Under the pieces are notes generated by a model, which was given only the letters and a program-made list of their open reading frames with translations, was not told the origin of the DNA and ran no database searches. DNA of 64,000 nucleotides from Zonotrichia leucophrys gambelii (Eukaryota > Chordata > Aves > Passeriformes > Passerellidae). This document shows, piece after piece, positions 1 to 14,252 of this stretch. The DNA lies in NCBI RefSeq assembly GCF_028769735.1, contig NC_088178.1, forward strand, positions 7,940,001 to 8,004,000. The letters are read 5' to 3'. Both the position numbers and the translations under genes were made by a program. How positions within the stretch are numbered: position 1 is the stretch's first letter; every line of letters starts with the position of its first letter.

Positions 1-331
1 TCGGGAGTCCTGGAATGTTGCCAGAAGTGTCTGGTAGCTGGACTTTAACCCTGCACAGGAGACGACAAGGATGAGGGCTTCACAGGGTGATTGGTGAAGG
101 GATTAGTTAATTAGAGAGTGAGAAACAGGATTTAAGATTTATGTACAGGGGGGTTTAGAGGAGTAAGATGGAGGAATTGGGGTGTGTCCTGTCCTCCTCC
201 TTCTTCCTCCTCTCCTCCATCTTCTTTGGCCACGGTGGCACCTTTCTATTGGTTATTACTAAGAGTACACCGAGTTATAACAATAGATGGTATTGGGGAA
301 AAATGATAAATATTGTATACGTAGCAAAGGG

Positions 332-338
332 TATAAAG
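332..338 (+). promoter_or_regulatory. TATA box of the first LTR
   Basis: TATAAAG lies about 100 bp before the AATAAA signal, the usual order of a U3 core promoter ahead of R. Transcription would start near 360-365. Whether it is active cannot be told from sequence. Confidence 0.55.
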
Positions 339-434
339 ATAGGTGCCTGCCCCGGAGGGGGACGGAGTGTGCCCATGGCTGACTGCTGTGCAGATCTCTG
401 TCTGGCTGAAAGAACATCTTTTAGATAAACAATT

Positions 435-440
435 AATAAA
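435..440 (+). other. LTR poly(A) signal AATAAA
   Basis: AATAAA sits downstream of the LTR TATA box and 111 bp before the terminal CA, as expected at the end of R in a retroviral LTR. Confidence 0.55.
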
Positions 441-551
441 CATAAAACCAGAAAGAAGAACTGAAGCCTCTTCTCGTCCTTTGACACGCGGGTGCCCCAA
501 GGCCACCCCCGGGCTCTCCAGGCCCCTCAAACAGCCGAGATAAAACCGACA

Positions 552-1057
552 GTTGAGGTTTTTGTAAGTGTTACTAAGAACACCACTGAAATGTGATTAT
601 GTAAAATGTCACTTTCTCACCTGCTCACATTCCATGTAACAAGATGAAAAATATTTACATATGGACAGCAAGTCAGTTCTGATGTGGAGTCCTGTTTCAT
701 TACTTACATCCTTTCCACTGGTTGTGTTCTAGTCAGTTAATTTGCAGTGTTACCTATGTTATGAATGTGGTTTTGTGGGTTATTTACGGCATGACCAAGA
801 GACAAATTTATTTTGAGTCTGAGAAGGAGATATTGCATTGGAAGTTAGTCACAGAAACCCTTAACAAGAGATTCTTAATGGATAACAGGAATTTTATTGT
901 AAGCTTGATCTTACTCAGTATTGAAAATTGGAGATACTCATCCTTTGACTACTGTATATTATATTTGCTTTTGTAAATAACCCAGTTCAAAGGGAAATTA
1001 TTACAAGCATCTGCACTTATTTCTGGTTTTGCTGTGCCTTACATTGCCCAGTCAAAG
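552..1057. other. Unique AT-rich noncoding sequence
   Basis: I see no gene, recognisable repeat or regulatory cluster here. The 84-codon plus-strand frame at 722-976 has no recognisable domain and no supporting signals. Confidence 0.5.
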
Positions 1058-1200
1058 CAATGTTTACATGTTGGGGAAACTAAAGCATAGTGAGGGTAGG
1101 AGTTGCCCAAGGCCATACAATACAGTCCTGACAAAAGTGGGAGCAGACACTGGATGTCTGAATCAGCTCTTGCAGTTTTATCCATTCTCACACTTGCACT
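1058..1200 (-). repeat. MIR-type SINE remnant, antisense
   Basis: The plus strand reads like the reverse complement of a MIR element. A stretch near 1070-1110 matches the 'GGGGAAACTGAGGCACAGAGAGG' region with a few changes. 'TTGCCCAAGGCCATACA' near 1103-1120 matches the typical 'TTGCCCAAGGTCACACA', and AGTGG-plus-tRNA-like tail sequence follows. It is old and diverged, with approximate ends. MIR elements spread before mammals and birds split and survive in bird genomes as such fragments. The 126-codon open frame at 1029-1409 overlaps it and is not evidence of a gene. Confidence 0.7.
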
Positions 1201-4200
1201 GGAAACGTGGCCTAACCCAAAGTTCATCCATGGTGGAAGGGATGGGCTCATTGGCTCTGACAGGGATTAATTTAGCTGCATGGTGTGCAGCCCTGGATGC
1301 ACTACACCCTGGAGATGTTTTACACCACATTAAGGGCAGAATGGATTGCCAAGCAGTGCTTTATTTTCATAGCTCAGCCTCTACCTCTCTGGATGTCCTA
1401 TATTATTAATTTCTTAAAGAACAGATAAACCCTTTGGAAGAGTTGTTTTGTAAGCCTGTTACTGCCACACAAAAACAGGCATTTTAACAAAAGTGGATTT
1501 TTTTTCTTGTGTTGCTAAATACTGGCATGTTTGTTTCCCTGTTTCTGGTTAACATAGACCTGTCTCAGACAGAAAGGCAACAACAATCATGTTCATAAAA
1601 CAGTGTAAAACACTGATCCCACTCTGAAGGTTGCCCTTCCAGTTCAGCAGCCTCATTGACTTCTAGATAGTATCCATTTGTATTTCCAGGCATCTTGGAT
1701 GTTATTAAAACCTAAACCTTTAGGTGCACAAGATTATGTGAAGACTTTTCCATTAATTTAGCATTTATTTGAAATAAATCCTTTGGATACTTTGTATTTC
1801 AGTCTTTTATAGGCTCTGCGCCCAGGAACAGCAATGCAAAAAGTGTTTAAGAGGAGGAGAAATATTAAATTATTTTATTTCTTTTTTAATAACTAGAAGT
1901 GAAGGACTTAGAGAAGGAATCCTGAAATTAGATATCTTGAATTCAGCTTCTTTCTTTGCCACAGATTGGCTTTATAAACACTGTTTAGCTTTCGTGTGTT
2001 CTGGCTTGCACTTGCTAAAATGCAGGTGATGGATCAAAATCATGTCTAGAAAATGGATGACTTCAAGCCTGGGAATGCCAATATTTAAGCATTTTGCTAT
2101 AAAAGGCATGGCATTGCTGATCTCAGAGAGTTCTAAAGCTAAGGCAAGATTGTAGGAAGAGTTCTGCTCTCTTCAAGTTGCAGAATCAGGCAGTTGAATT
2201 CCTGAGAAGCATTCTTATTATTATTAGCTATGGAAATTATTCTCATATAACTCTGAAATGCTTTTTATCTACTTAAAAGCAATGATTTCTTATGTTGTAC
2301 AGAGATAATATTTTTAAAATTTATTAATGGCTGCTCAATGTCTTCAGCAACTCAATAATATACTTCTGCTGATATTTAAGAAATAAGAATAATGTCATTT
2401 GCGTGTTCATATATTTGAGCTTAAAAAATTAAAGCCTGCAGAATAGAACAGAGGGCTTAAAAACCCTCTTCATGTAATAGTGCCTACAGGGGTTAACAAA
2501 TCTCTCATTATGTTTGCTCTCTAATACATTAAAAGGCACAAAACACTGTTGTCCCTACTGCACTAATCATGTCTATGATTGAATAACTATTGATTTAGCC
2601 ACTGTTTGGGAATAAAAAAAATCCTTGACAAGGCTAAGTGAAAAGGCAGGTACGGTTACTCAAATGGAAAAGCCATCTATCTCATCACAAAAGCATTTTC
2701 AAGGACATAAAAACTTTGGTCCTGCATGGAAGCTTTTTATTAGGCTGCAAAACTTCTCAAGTTGTCTGTAGATTTTTGAATTTTAGCCTTAGTTTCCTTT
2801 TTTTTTAAAAAAATCTCTTATCCCTGCAGGATTCTTTAGCTAATTTTTAGCTTTAATTTTCAGTGCTTCCATTCTTTTCTGAGGAAACAGAATAAGGTAT
2901 GGACAGAATACAAGCAAGGAGGTTTTAATAGCTCTTTGAGTGATTCAGCCTTATACCTTGAGCTGCCCTTACAGGGCTTAACAGAATTGTTCAGAGAGCA
3001 GTGAAAAATCCTTTTACAAGTGTCATTACTCTGATCACTAGCAGATGCTCTGGAAATTTAATAAGAGCTTTCCTTTTTCTAAAACATTTCTCACTTTTTT
3101 TTCAAGATAATTTTTCTTTTTTAGCTTAGATTTGGCAGGATCAAGTTCAGTTGGTTTGATTTCCTGCTGGGAAAAGTAGTCAAGGAAATAATAAATAATC
3201 ATTGTCCCAAGAGGGTCAGGACATCTTATGTGCTACTTCATGTGGATGTGTGCTGTCAGGCACTGTAATGCCAGGTCATGGTCGGAGTCTTTTTTTGGTT
3301 CAACAAATTCAATTGGTCCTGTAACACTGGAAAGAGGTGTTTGGTTATCCACAGGTTCATTATAACAACAAATTAGATTGATTAGAACTGGAATTGTCAT
3401 CAGGAAATGTAATGGATGCATATTTTCAGGTCTTTACAAGAATGTCAAGGTCTTACAAGAATGTCATTGCAGTGAGTGAAGCTCACTGAGAGGGCATGAG
3501 AATCACACAGGGAGAGAGGATCTCACTCTGGCTAAACACTCCTCTAAGTGGCTGGAAAGCAACGCAGAGATGGAAAGCCCAGGGCAGAAAGTCTCATTCC
3601 TTGTTCCACTCAAAGAACTTGATATTGTGCAGCATCCTGGCTAGAAACACAGCCAGAAAGATTTTTGTGATAAAGAGGTGTTAGAGGCATGATGTGGAAC
3701 AACCTGCACTGCAAGGTGTTTATAAAAAGGGAAAAAATTCCCATCATGGTAAATCAGTGGCAGCTGTGCTCAGTGCTGTTAACTCACAGAATTGCTGTTT
3801 CATTTGGGAGTGTATGAGTTCTGTAAACTCCTCCTCATGCATTAGTATAAACAGTAGATTTGAAATAGAGAAGAGGGCGATAAATGCAATGAAGCTTTAC
3901 AATATCATGCTCCTGGGTCATGGCAGAGTCCTTGCTGAGAGCCATTGGTATTTATCCTTCCTAGTCAGAGGCACAATCTTCAAGCTCAATTGCCTGGAGA
4001 GAGCTCCCATCTCGCTCCTGCTCCAGGATATCCATACTGCTCAGAATACAAGCTGCTTTCTACTGCTCTTATTCCATTCTACACAACCTCTTCTAGAAGT
4101 GCACCATGTGGGACAGGTGCCCTTCACTTATTTATACCACTGCATGTTGGGAGGAGTTGATAGTTTTATAGGGAAGAAGGATTTTATACAGCACTGAAGG

Positions 4201-7200
4201 AAGAACTATAAATTCAACACTATTTCAGTATCATGGAATAAAAAAACCCCATATTTTTTAGCTTTAAGGTGAGATACAATAAACTTTGAAGTGCTAGATC
4301 TAAGATGTATGTGTAAAAGGGTTTTTTTTATTAGTAGGGAGCAATACAGGACCATAATTATTCCAGAGGAAGTTTGGCATGTATTGTTCTGGAAATGGGG
4401 ATTTATGGTGATTATCTAAGTACTGATTACTTGGAGATTGAAATACCAAGTTTTTTTAAAAAGTATTTCTTTTCTCTAAAGGAATTTTATGGTAGACCAT
4501 CAATATGATCAGACTTAGGTACAGAAATACATTGGCTTTGAATTAGAAAAAAGCATGTTAAAATATACCTTGCAGTCTGAAATAGTATTTTACATATATT
4601 ATGTAAAAGGTCTTCACATTTCAAATGCTTTATCCTTGTCTTTCTCCAATATTCCTACTACTCTTAGACATAAATTTGTAGCCTGTAGTAATCTTAGCAA
4701 GTCATGCATGCAATTACGAACAGATGTGTTGTTTGAATTGGAGCATAAAATACCAAGCAATGAAGTTGTTTGTGTGAAGAATACACTTAAGGCTTGATTT
4801 TTTTATCATGAACTTTTCAATTTCCTCATGCTGCAGTTTTAAAATTCAGTGAAGAATAAGAAACAATAAAGGCAGTAAATTAGAAGTTTAGAAAGAGCGT
4901 GTATGAAGTCTCAGAAACATTGCTGTAATGGAAATGCTTTATCTACATCAGGGATCCACTTTATCTCCCACCTCCTAAGAAACTCTCTCAGCTGGCAGAG
5001 AATTTGCTTTCCTGGAGAGAACTCAGAGTTAGTGATAAGTCACTGTCCATATCTGCATGTATGAACATGGGTGACACCCTCCCTGTGCAGTGTGGGAGAT
5101 AAGATGTGTTTGGGATTCACAGGGGTGAAAACTGGGATGTGAACTTGGGGAAATTACATTGGGGAGTGAATGCCTTACAGGGATGCAGTGCTGGAGATAC
5201 AATACAAGCAAACACACATTTACTGGAGTCCAGCTCTGATTAGCAGAGTACTTTGGATATAAACTCTAATCCTCATTTCCTTCAGACCTCATGCTCTGCA
5301 AACCAAGTAAATCAAGGCCCACAGTCATTAAATTGAGATACAAAGTTCTTCCTGAGCTTCTGGAAGAGGGAAGTCATTAAATATGGGAAGTTTTACCTCT
5401 TTAGTGGAAAGGGTGAGGTGAGAGGCAGAATGGGATTGATCCTGGTTACTCACCATTGCAAATCCATTACATGGTAATGGCTCAAAGCAATAGTCCTTGC
5501 AAAGAGAGGGGCCCTGGGAGAGTTATTAGCAGAGAACACTGATACTTTACCACTGCCACGAGAACAATGTCAATTTTTGTGGCCATCAGCTGGTAAATTC
5601 TATGAGATTCTGTCACTTTCATGTGTTTATTCTTTTTATTTGCTGTTTAGTTACAGGCAGGAACTGGCAAAGGATGATGCACTGCTGTTTACAATGCTCA
5701 TTAGTTTCATTTTTTAGAGGTTCATCCTAATCTAAAGGAAGGAAGTTGCTCCTTGTACTGAGGAAGTTTGGCAGAGTCACGTAGAAATAATCAGAGAAAA
5801 TGAGTTGAGCATTACCTCTTTAAACTGCAACAAATAGGCATTTCTGCAATGGTCCTTTCAAATGTGAGTCGTGGCCCATTGGAAAACTAACTGAAATTAC
5901 AGCATAATTCACTAGGAAAGACAATTAACAATTTATTAATCTCTAAAAAATTAGGTTTAGATTAGAACATACCTTGATATTTGGAAGATAAATAGGGCTT
6001 GTGTGCTACTGACAAAAAGGAAAAAGCTCAAACCACCCAAACCTCAAAACCTAACAAAAAATTAAAATGTATATTATCTTTTTCCACATTTCACTGTTGG
6101 AACAGAAGGCTGGTGTCAAGGACAGAAAATCAAATATATAAAAATTTCTTTTCCATTATCATGATTGAATTTGCAAAAAACTTCTAGTTTAAAAATAATA
6201 AAAAGTGAAAGAAGCGATCTGACTTGACTGTCTTCAGAAGGTCCATGTTGATTACTGTAACTAATGACTGTAAGAAACAACTTGTTAAGGTTTAATAAAC
6301 TTTTCCAAAATTTCAAAGTGAGCAGTTGTTTCTCACATGACTAATTGCTTGTTTTGTTTTGCTTGCATTGTTAAAGTAGTCTGACAAATTAAATCCTAGC
6401 AACAGAAAAGAGTAGCACACTTTTTTAAGGCACGAGGCATACAACTGAAATGACAGACATTCCTACTTAAGTTTAAATGTGACAGGAGTGTAAACTCTTC
6501 TTTGTGGAAAACAACTCAATATTTGTTTGAACTGTCACTCTGTCATTTCCATCATGCCAAGTAAGGAAACAACCTTGAATTGTTAAACTTGGAATATTTG
6601 ACACCATCAGCTTTTGCCAGGCCAGCAGCGCTTCTGCTGCCTCGGGTGCAGATTCTTTCATCATATAACTTCAAATTTCCCTGGATTATGTCCAGCTATG
6701 AAACCCTGACTTTAGCCTTTCAAAATAGTTTCAGTAATGGGCAAAGTCATAGGGAGGGCAAATTTGCTGCTCAGCCAGATGCAGAGAAATCAAGGGAAGG
6801 GAAATCTTTGTGCCAGAAAAGAGGCTGGCCCACGGCAAGGGAGAAGCTTGCAGCCACAAGCTACAGAGGGCTTAGAAAGCTGAGCAGGAGTTAAAGGACT
6901 GAGAATGATTCTGCCCAGCTTTATGGGAACACACTTGAATAACAAAGTTGATTCTTCCTCCAAACAATTAGAAAAAAAATTGTCCTGTGCACTTCTTACC
7001 TTCTAAATTATTTGAGATGTATGTGGTAACAGTAAGACAAATAAGGGAGGAAAACTCATTATTGGAGGTTATAACAAATGTACCTTTAAGTTGGTTATTG
7101 GGAAATAACAAGGGCTAAAAGTGTTAACAAGTGCAGAAAGATTTTTTTTTTTTTATCCCCTGGCATTTGACAGGTGGCATAAGAAATTGGTAAGAGTTAG

Positions 7201-8689
7201 AGGAAAATGTAATCAATTCCCCCTATAAACATTTACTAAACTCTGAGGAAAGGACTTGTGCTTTGCAAAGGTATGTACTTTTAAAAAGAAAAGGTGATAT
7301 TCAGCGCTAAAAGATGGGCAAAAGAGAATTTAATACCTATTTTTCTTCTTATCACTGCCTTCCCACAGTGAATATAGAAATATTTTTCCCACTTTAAACA
7401 GGATTGTATTGCTGTAAACAAGTTGGGGTATTATAATGAAGTAAGGTGGAAAATGTGAATTGGGTATGTGGCTTGAGTTGGTAATTTTCTTGAAGCTTCA
7501 AAAAAACTTCTGAAATCTGTCAAGACTGAAGAATTTGTGTTGCGATATTTTGTGATCTGGATGAATTCTGTAATTATAGGCAAGGTTTTTTCAGCCAAGC
7601 TGTGAAGGACATGCAAGACTGTAGATGTAAAATTCCTGCAGCAGCTGCTTTCTCTCTTATTTAGCTGCAGATTGATGCATAAGGGAAAGTCTTTATGTCT
7701 GACAAAATCAGTGCAGTGAAGGCCTGGCCTAAATCTTAGAGCTACTCTGATTTATTAAACATCAAAAATCCTGTGCAATTTAGTGCCTGTTGAACACAGG
7801 GGAGACTGACAAATTGGATGTTTCTGTGAAATGATTCAACATTCTATGGAGTCTCAGTTGCAAAGGTGTTTCTGCAGCTGCAGCCTTTGTCTGTCTCTGG
7901 CCCTGCATCCCATCACCATCCCACCTCCTGGCTGTTAAATTAGACTTGATGTTAGGATTCTAGGAAATCTATCATGCACTCACAGAAAAGCTGGAGGCCA
8001 GATAACATTCTTTTTCTTTTAGCCACAGGCATTTGAGAAAGAATTGGCAGTAGGAATGTATTACCTTTTCATCAAAATTGTATAAATAAAACATTTCTGT
8101 CAATAAGAAAATATTTTACAGACCTTTTTCATATAAATTTAATTTTCCATATTTTAACCTTTTGCTAATTGTCTTGGAAACATCTGGACAAAATATTTTC
8201 AGAAGATCATTCACTATTCCTGAGAGTGTTTACATGCATATAAATAGGTATAGCAACAACCATAATTGCTTTGCCATTTCCAACCTTTAGACTGGATTAG
8301 GGTTTTTTAAGCCAACTGTAAGAACTTAATTTCCTCTTCCATTCTGTATCATACCCCAGTTTTCTCACTTGCATGTATGCTCAGAGACAGAGAAAGGCTT
8401 CAGCTGCAGAAAAACCTTTGCAAATGAGATTCCACACATATAAAGTAATAAATGTTTCAAGAGTGTCACTTTTCAGCAGCATGACTGAACCAGTGCTGAA
8501 TCAGGGTAAGCACTCAAAATCAAAAGCATGAGACACGTTCTCTGCATTCTTGGTACCCCCTCAAAATTCCAGAGTAAAAGAGGAGAGAAAGGGTGAAGAG
8601 ATTTAAATTTTTATTGCAGGAGTCCTTGAACCTGTCTTGAAAAATTGGTTGGTCTGGAGGCCTGGGTAGTCATACAAAAGTAGAGAGAC
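1201..8689. other. Unique AT-rich noncoding stretch
   Basis: No gene is supported. Short T or A runs occur, for example a run of 13 T at 7142-7154. The longest open frame, 167 codons at 3694-4197 on the plus strand, has no recognisable domain, is rich in Cys/His/Ser as chance frames often are, and has no promoter or flanking splice signals. No CR1 or LTR fragment is recognisable by eye; very diverged repeats could be missed. Confidence 0.5.
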
Positions 8690-8765
8690 TTTAATTTCAG
8701 TTCTGTTCCTGGCTTTTGCTGCAATCTAGAGCTCATTTTGTGCCTCTATATAATGTGTTCATGCA
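8690..8765 (+). repeat. Possible MIR-type SINE scrap
   Basis: The order 'TTCTGTTCCTGGCTTTTGCTG' split by a gap from 'TTTTGTGCCTCTATATAATG' resembles the MIR segments '...CCTGGCTCTGCC...' and '...CTGTGCCTCAG...TAAAATG' with an internal deletion. The match is weak and may be chance. Confidence 0.3.
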
Positions 8766-11700
8766 GCAGTTTTAATATACATGTACAGGTGTATCTCAAT
8801 GAGACTACTGCTTGCTGTTTGGAAAGATTCTGGCTCTCTTGTAAAGAACATCTAAAATTTATTCTGGTGGGAGTTAATGTTTTCAAGAAAAGAAACAAAA
8901 CTTGTTCACTTTACAGAAGATTTTGTCACTAAACATGTTTAAAATTTGCAGGAGATATACCAACACAACAAAGATCGTTGATGTTAGGCAAACCTATTAT
9001 AAAGCAAGCTTTAAATATTATGTAATTATTGGTGTATTTAGTAGCTTTTCCTGATCAGCATCCAAAATTATTGTAATGTAAGAAAATGACTTTGCAGTCA
9101 ATTAAAGTATTCAGCAGAAATATTAATACAACAGTAGTTGCCAGATAGTCTGAACATGGAGTTTCTAGGAGTAGTTTTAATTTACTTCAAGTAGTGTAGG
9201 AAATTTTTACACATCAGTTTGCATTTCACTGATTATACTCAGCTGAGGCAAAATGGTGGCTTTTTGAAGAAGTTTAATGTAACATTGCAGGGATTGGGGA
9301 CACAGGATTTTCTTTCTGAACTAAAGTTTTCAAGAAAAAGTTTAACACCACTTCATTAGTTCCAGCTGGGAATAAAATTAAGTATGTTTGCATCCCATAA
9401 TCTATGAACTAGCATGCTTATTTTGCACTTTTAAACTGCTGTTCACTTTTTAAATTGCAAACTGAAAGAGATTAAAGTACAACAAAAATGGTCAGTGATG
9501 TTTGACCTCCCATTTAAAATGCAACATTTTAGTACCAAATCTATTAATATTTAAAGCATATGAATGGAAACAAAGAAACCAAATTTATTAATAGCTCATT
9601 TGGAAAAAAACCTCAAAAAAAAGACTTTTCTGTTGTTGCACAACACCCTAACATAGAGAATCATATGTTGAGTCAGTGAAATTAAACAACTCTGCACTGA
9701 AGTTAGAGTTACTGGTGGGGGCCCAGCATTCTATTTTTACAAATACCCTAAAATCTGTGTCTCTGCATTGCAATTACAGATGTCAATATGGGAATTAGAC
9801 TTACCCAAAAAATTGTGAAGGTCTTAGTAAATTTTCAAGCTGATGATATTGGAAAAGTGATGTAGATCCAATGAATTATCTGAATATATACATTTGGCAT
9901 TTTAATTTAAAAGAAGGTGCTGCTCTTTACTGCCACAGGTGTTGAGGTGTATCTTGCATGTGGGACTATGCTCTAGCACATTTGCTTTATGCTTTAAGTC
10001 CAAAGAGCCCCAGGTGCTGGATTAACTGCATGTGGAGGATTTAGCTCAGCCTTTGGCCCCTCCCAATCAGTCTGGGTCTCCTGTCAGGTGTCCTGCAGAG
10101 CTGTGAAGGCAGACTAGGTTGTCACATGTCACTACAGAAATGCTGCTTCTTTTTTTAACCCTGTTCACAAATGTATCCCATGGCTTTGTGTGCTTTGTAG
10201 AGGAACTGTTTGCCATGCTTTGTGTTACCTGGCTCTCCAGGTAAGCAGGATAAAACCCCCTGACTCCTCTCTATATAATAGTGTTTTTTAATCCAGTTTT
10301 CTCTCTTGGCTTAAGGAGATAAAAGAAGTCCAGCAATAAAACCAGTCCAGAAGTGCCTGGGTACCTAAATACAGATACTCTGTTGTTTGTCATTCTCTCT
10401 TTGTTTATAGTTCCTTAGTCAGTTTTCAGTCTGTGCTCAAGAAAAAATCAGTTTGAATGATTTCTTTTAAGGGAGGCTATTTGACACATTCTTTGATTTA
10501 CCAAAGTCTTCTGGTCTATATATCATTCTAAACTACTCTGCACCTTTCATCCCACCAGCTGATAGAATTATTCTGGGAATGCATGATGCAGTTTTCATGG
10601 CAATGTTTGCTTTCCTGGAAATCTATACTCTGTAATAAATACCTCTGATACTGGTGGTGCATACACAATTCTGGGGTAGACTGGGTTTTTAAACCCAGTG
10701 CTCAACCTGGAAGAAATTGCTGGGGCTATGAAATTCAGTGATTTTGAATTTTGTATTAAACTTAACCATTTAAAATACTTTTCATACTAAAAAAAAATAT
10801 TATTTTTATAATTTAGTTTTTATCTGAAAAAGGAATTTTTAACCAAATTTTTCTTCTGTCTTTCAGAAGCATTTTTTTCTGTGGGATTTGTACACAGCAA
10901 GTTCTAAACAAATAAAGCAGGCACACTTTTACCAGCCCTACAGCCCAATCTCTGGTTACAGGACCTGCTTTTTATCTTGCTGTTAGCTGAACCTTTCCCT
11001 GAGTGATTTCTGTTGAGCTAGAGTCAACAGGAATTCTTGTCTCCCACATCAACATATTATTTCCTGGAATATAGAAATAAATATTTTATGGTTTGTACAG
11101 TTTTAGGATTTTTATGTTCTCAAAACTAGCAGTACTAAATATGTGTGTGGAAAGCTCTCCCACTTCTAGCCTGATGCTTCCAGATTTTGCAGCGGTACAT
11201 CCCCCCACCTCTCCCACCCTGGGCCTTCTTTACAGTCTCAGGAACTTCTGATAAGCCTTGACCAAACCAGCTGGGGGGAATTTTTGGCTCTTAGGAGCAC
11301 AACTTGATGAAGAAACAGATAATGGTATTTTACATCTTGGTCCTGTGCTCATGGGCCTGTTTTGGTTAAAAAGTACCTGAGCATACAAAAATGCATGCAA
11401 AATTAACAAAAAATTTATTCACTTAGCTTTACAAGACTAATTATCATTACAATTTCATGGGTGAGATGTTTAATGAGATTGCATGTTTTATTCTTTATTT
11501 GTATTCAGAGTGATCCTCACATGATGGTAGGAGCAGCATATAAAATAGCAGTGTGTCAAAAAGGCAGCTCCTGAAGTGTATAATATTGTGCAAACTGACA
11601 CTGTTCAATACAATCATCTATTTGCACTCACCAAAACATGTAATATGGATGGGTTTGGGGCACTCTATTGATACAGGCTTGCATTTCTGTCTTTATTTGT

Positions 11701-14176
11701 TTATCTCTGGGTCTATTTAGGTTAATTTTCTAGCAACTTTAAAATGATAAATAACAATATTTTCAAAGAAACACCTGAGGTAAGGCTCTAGGGATTGTTT
11801 TTTTCTGATGGAACTGCACTGCTCTGCATATTTAGGATTAAATTTACCATTAAATTAACACAGTTGGAGACATTGTAATCTCTATTTAATATGATGATTT
11901 GAAAGGCTTCACTAGAAAAAGGAAAACCAGCAACCTTGTCTGGCTGTGATGGTAACACTTTAGCAGTAACTAAGCCAAACACTCTCATGTGAAATCCTGC
12001 TTTAGATATTTCTTCAGAATTGGGTTACACACAGGAGCTGCAAAATCAGCAGCTACTCTCCACATCCCCTCAAAATATAAATTAATTACTCTTAAGTTAG
12101 TTCTCACCAGAAAAACATTTCTAGCACATGCTAAAATGTAGATCTGCCTGCTGTTACTTTTGAGACCTTTGCAGCATTTTTCTTTTGCAAATAAATGTCC
12201 TTTAAGGCTAAATTAATGGAGAAATTTGTGTACAGGAATTGGACCTAAACAAAGACAATCAGTGAATTCTTGTCACGGTTCCTGACTTGCAGGGTTATTT
12301 GCCTCAGGGGGGAGGTTTTGGCTCCTGGGGATCAGCTCCAGGAGCAGCAGCACCATGGGCACTTTGTGTCAGCAGTTCCCAGCCCCAGTGCTGGGTCTGC
12401 TGTGGGCTGGCGCCCAGAGCAAGCACAGTTATGTGCTCAACATCCAAACTGCACGCTCTGAAAGATGATTTTTGCTCCCTTATGCAAGGGATTTTAACAA
12501 TCAAACCTAGCTAACAAAGCTCAGATATGTACTGAAACATCAGGAAATTTGGGACAAATAATGATTCTTTTCCAAGTCAAACCAGCCTGACTTCTGTCTT
12601 GACTTGACTTAACCCACTAATAGGAAGAGTGTTGGAGTGTTAAAATTGCTGCTCTGTGGTGCACAGGCCTGTGGGCAGAGCTGTCCTGTCCCTGTGAAAG
12701 GACACTGATCTGAACCTCATCTGCACTCTGTGGCTAATCCAGCTGTGTGGAGCAGAGTGTGGAGCTGGATGGGAATTTGGGATTTATGTACACAAACACC
12801 CCTCACACTGCTGCATTACAAAGCTGTTAGAGCTTCCCTTTAGGTGTGAGTAATCCTTGAGAGCTCAAGCCAGACTAAATCCCACCAGTGCCCTTAGTGC
12901 CTTGTGAGTGGATGTGTGGAGCATGGAGTGTTTACATTGGAAAGCTTTACTGCAGTTGTCAGGATGGGCCTAAAGGAGAAGAAGCACTCATGTGGCTGGC
13001 AGTTCTTCCTGAACCTGAGAAGTTGAACTTTAGCCACATGAACGAGTACTAACTGTGCTTCTCTTTGGCTCTGTGGTTTCCACAGAATTCTATGTTTCAG
13101 CTTTTCTAAGCATCTCTTCCCTAAATATCAGTTTAAAATCTGTCAGTTAAAGCCAGTTGCAACCATAAAGAAAACATTTTGCAAGTTGTTTCATCAGCAG
13201 TTTCTCATCCATGAGTGATGGGCAAGATGCACTGGCATTTTTAAAGCTTTTTATGATGTCCTTTCTCTTCTAATAAGAAAGTACTATGTCTTTGTCCATG
13301 TGCTGCTAGGCAGTGGTATTTCTCTTTGATGTCCTTTAAAAATGTTTGTTTGTGTCCCATACCCTTGTAGAAGTTTTGTAAACTCTTAGGGAATTGTACT
13401 TTCAGCACAAGCATACACAAATGGCTGATGTTAAATCCAGATTTTTTTATACCTGAATAGAGAATTGCAGTTTAGTTGCCTCATAATTATTTCTGAGTAG
13501 AAATAACTTTTTAGCTTTGTCTTTTTGCCTGCCAGTGCCCAGTGCAGAAGCTGGCTGTACATAGCATGGATGCATTTCAGTGAAATTCAAAAGATGAGCC
13601 ATGTAAGGTTTACTTCTCATCAGTATATCTGCCACTCTAATTTATACCTGTGAGGATTAAGATGTCCAGTAAAGCCATGAAAATGACTGAGTGAATTCCC
13701 ACTTGATCAATTACAGCCTCTCCTAAGAAAACATTGGAGTAATATCTATACATTTATATTTAATAGCTGTCATATACAACCTGGGATAGATGCATCAGCA
13801 GTGTGTCTATTAATTTAATAACTCAGTTAATGTTTTCACTAAAATCAGCTCTAAAATGTCAGGCAAAGCAATAAACACAAGCTAATTCACCAGTGGGTCA
13901 GACACTGCCCTTTTGCTAGAGCTGAGGTTTCTGTAGCCATGGCACTTGTCACTTCTCTGACTTGAGTTGAGCTGAGGGTAACAAATATAGTGAAAAGACA
14001 GAAGTGTATCCTTTGGTGAAGTCAGCTGGAGCAGCTTCCTTTGCTGCACTGACAGTTATTTCTATAGCTGAAGATGTGATCTGGAATCTGCTGTAAAGCA
14101 TTTCTGTTTTCATGCAGTTTTCATTTCTCATCAACACTGCTTTTTCTTCCCCTCTGGTACTTGGAGGAAAGAAAGA
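8766..14176. other. Unique AT-rich noncoding stretch
   Basis: No gene or recognisable transposon. A GC-richer patch at about 12290-12470 gives overlapping open frames on both strands (longest 75 codons), the pattern expected from low stop-codon density and not from coding sequence. Confidence 0.5.
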
Positions 14177-14252
14177 TTTTTGGGTTTTTCTTTTTTTTTT
14201 TGATTTGTTTTATTTTGGTTTTTTTTTTTTTCTTTTTTGTTTTGATTTGTTA
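14177..14252. repeat. T-rich low-complexity tract
   Basis: About 75 bp of almost pure T broken by G and C, including runs of 11 and 13 T. It has no clear source element; on the minus strand it could be the remains of a poly(A) tail, but no retrocopy is visible next to it. Confidence 0.8.

Larger units (their letters stand above)
1..551 (+). mobile_element. Endogenous retrovirus LTR, 5' end cut by window
   Basis: This is the 3' part of a retroviral long terminal repeat on the plus strand. In order it shows a polypyrimidine tract (about 188-227), a TATA box (332-338), a GC-richer stretch, a poly(A) signal AATAAA (435-440), a GC-rich U5-like tail and a terminal CA at 550-551. The TATA to poly(A) spacing of about 100 bp fits a short R region. 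The 5' end lies outside the window, so the target duplication cannot be checked, and whether it is solo or the 3' LTR of a provirus is unknown. No gag, pol or env homology follows it. It differs from the three shorter LTRs further on. I do not assign an ERV class. The small open frames inside it (168-543) are not retroviral genes. Confidence 0.75.

Noticed and set aside
3694..4197. 167-codon plus-strand open frame
   Set aside because: No recognisable domain, no promoter or splice context, and a length within what 64 kb of six-frame sequence yields by chance.
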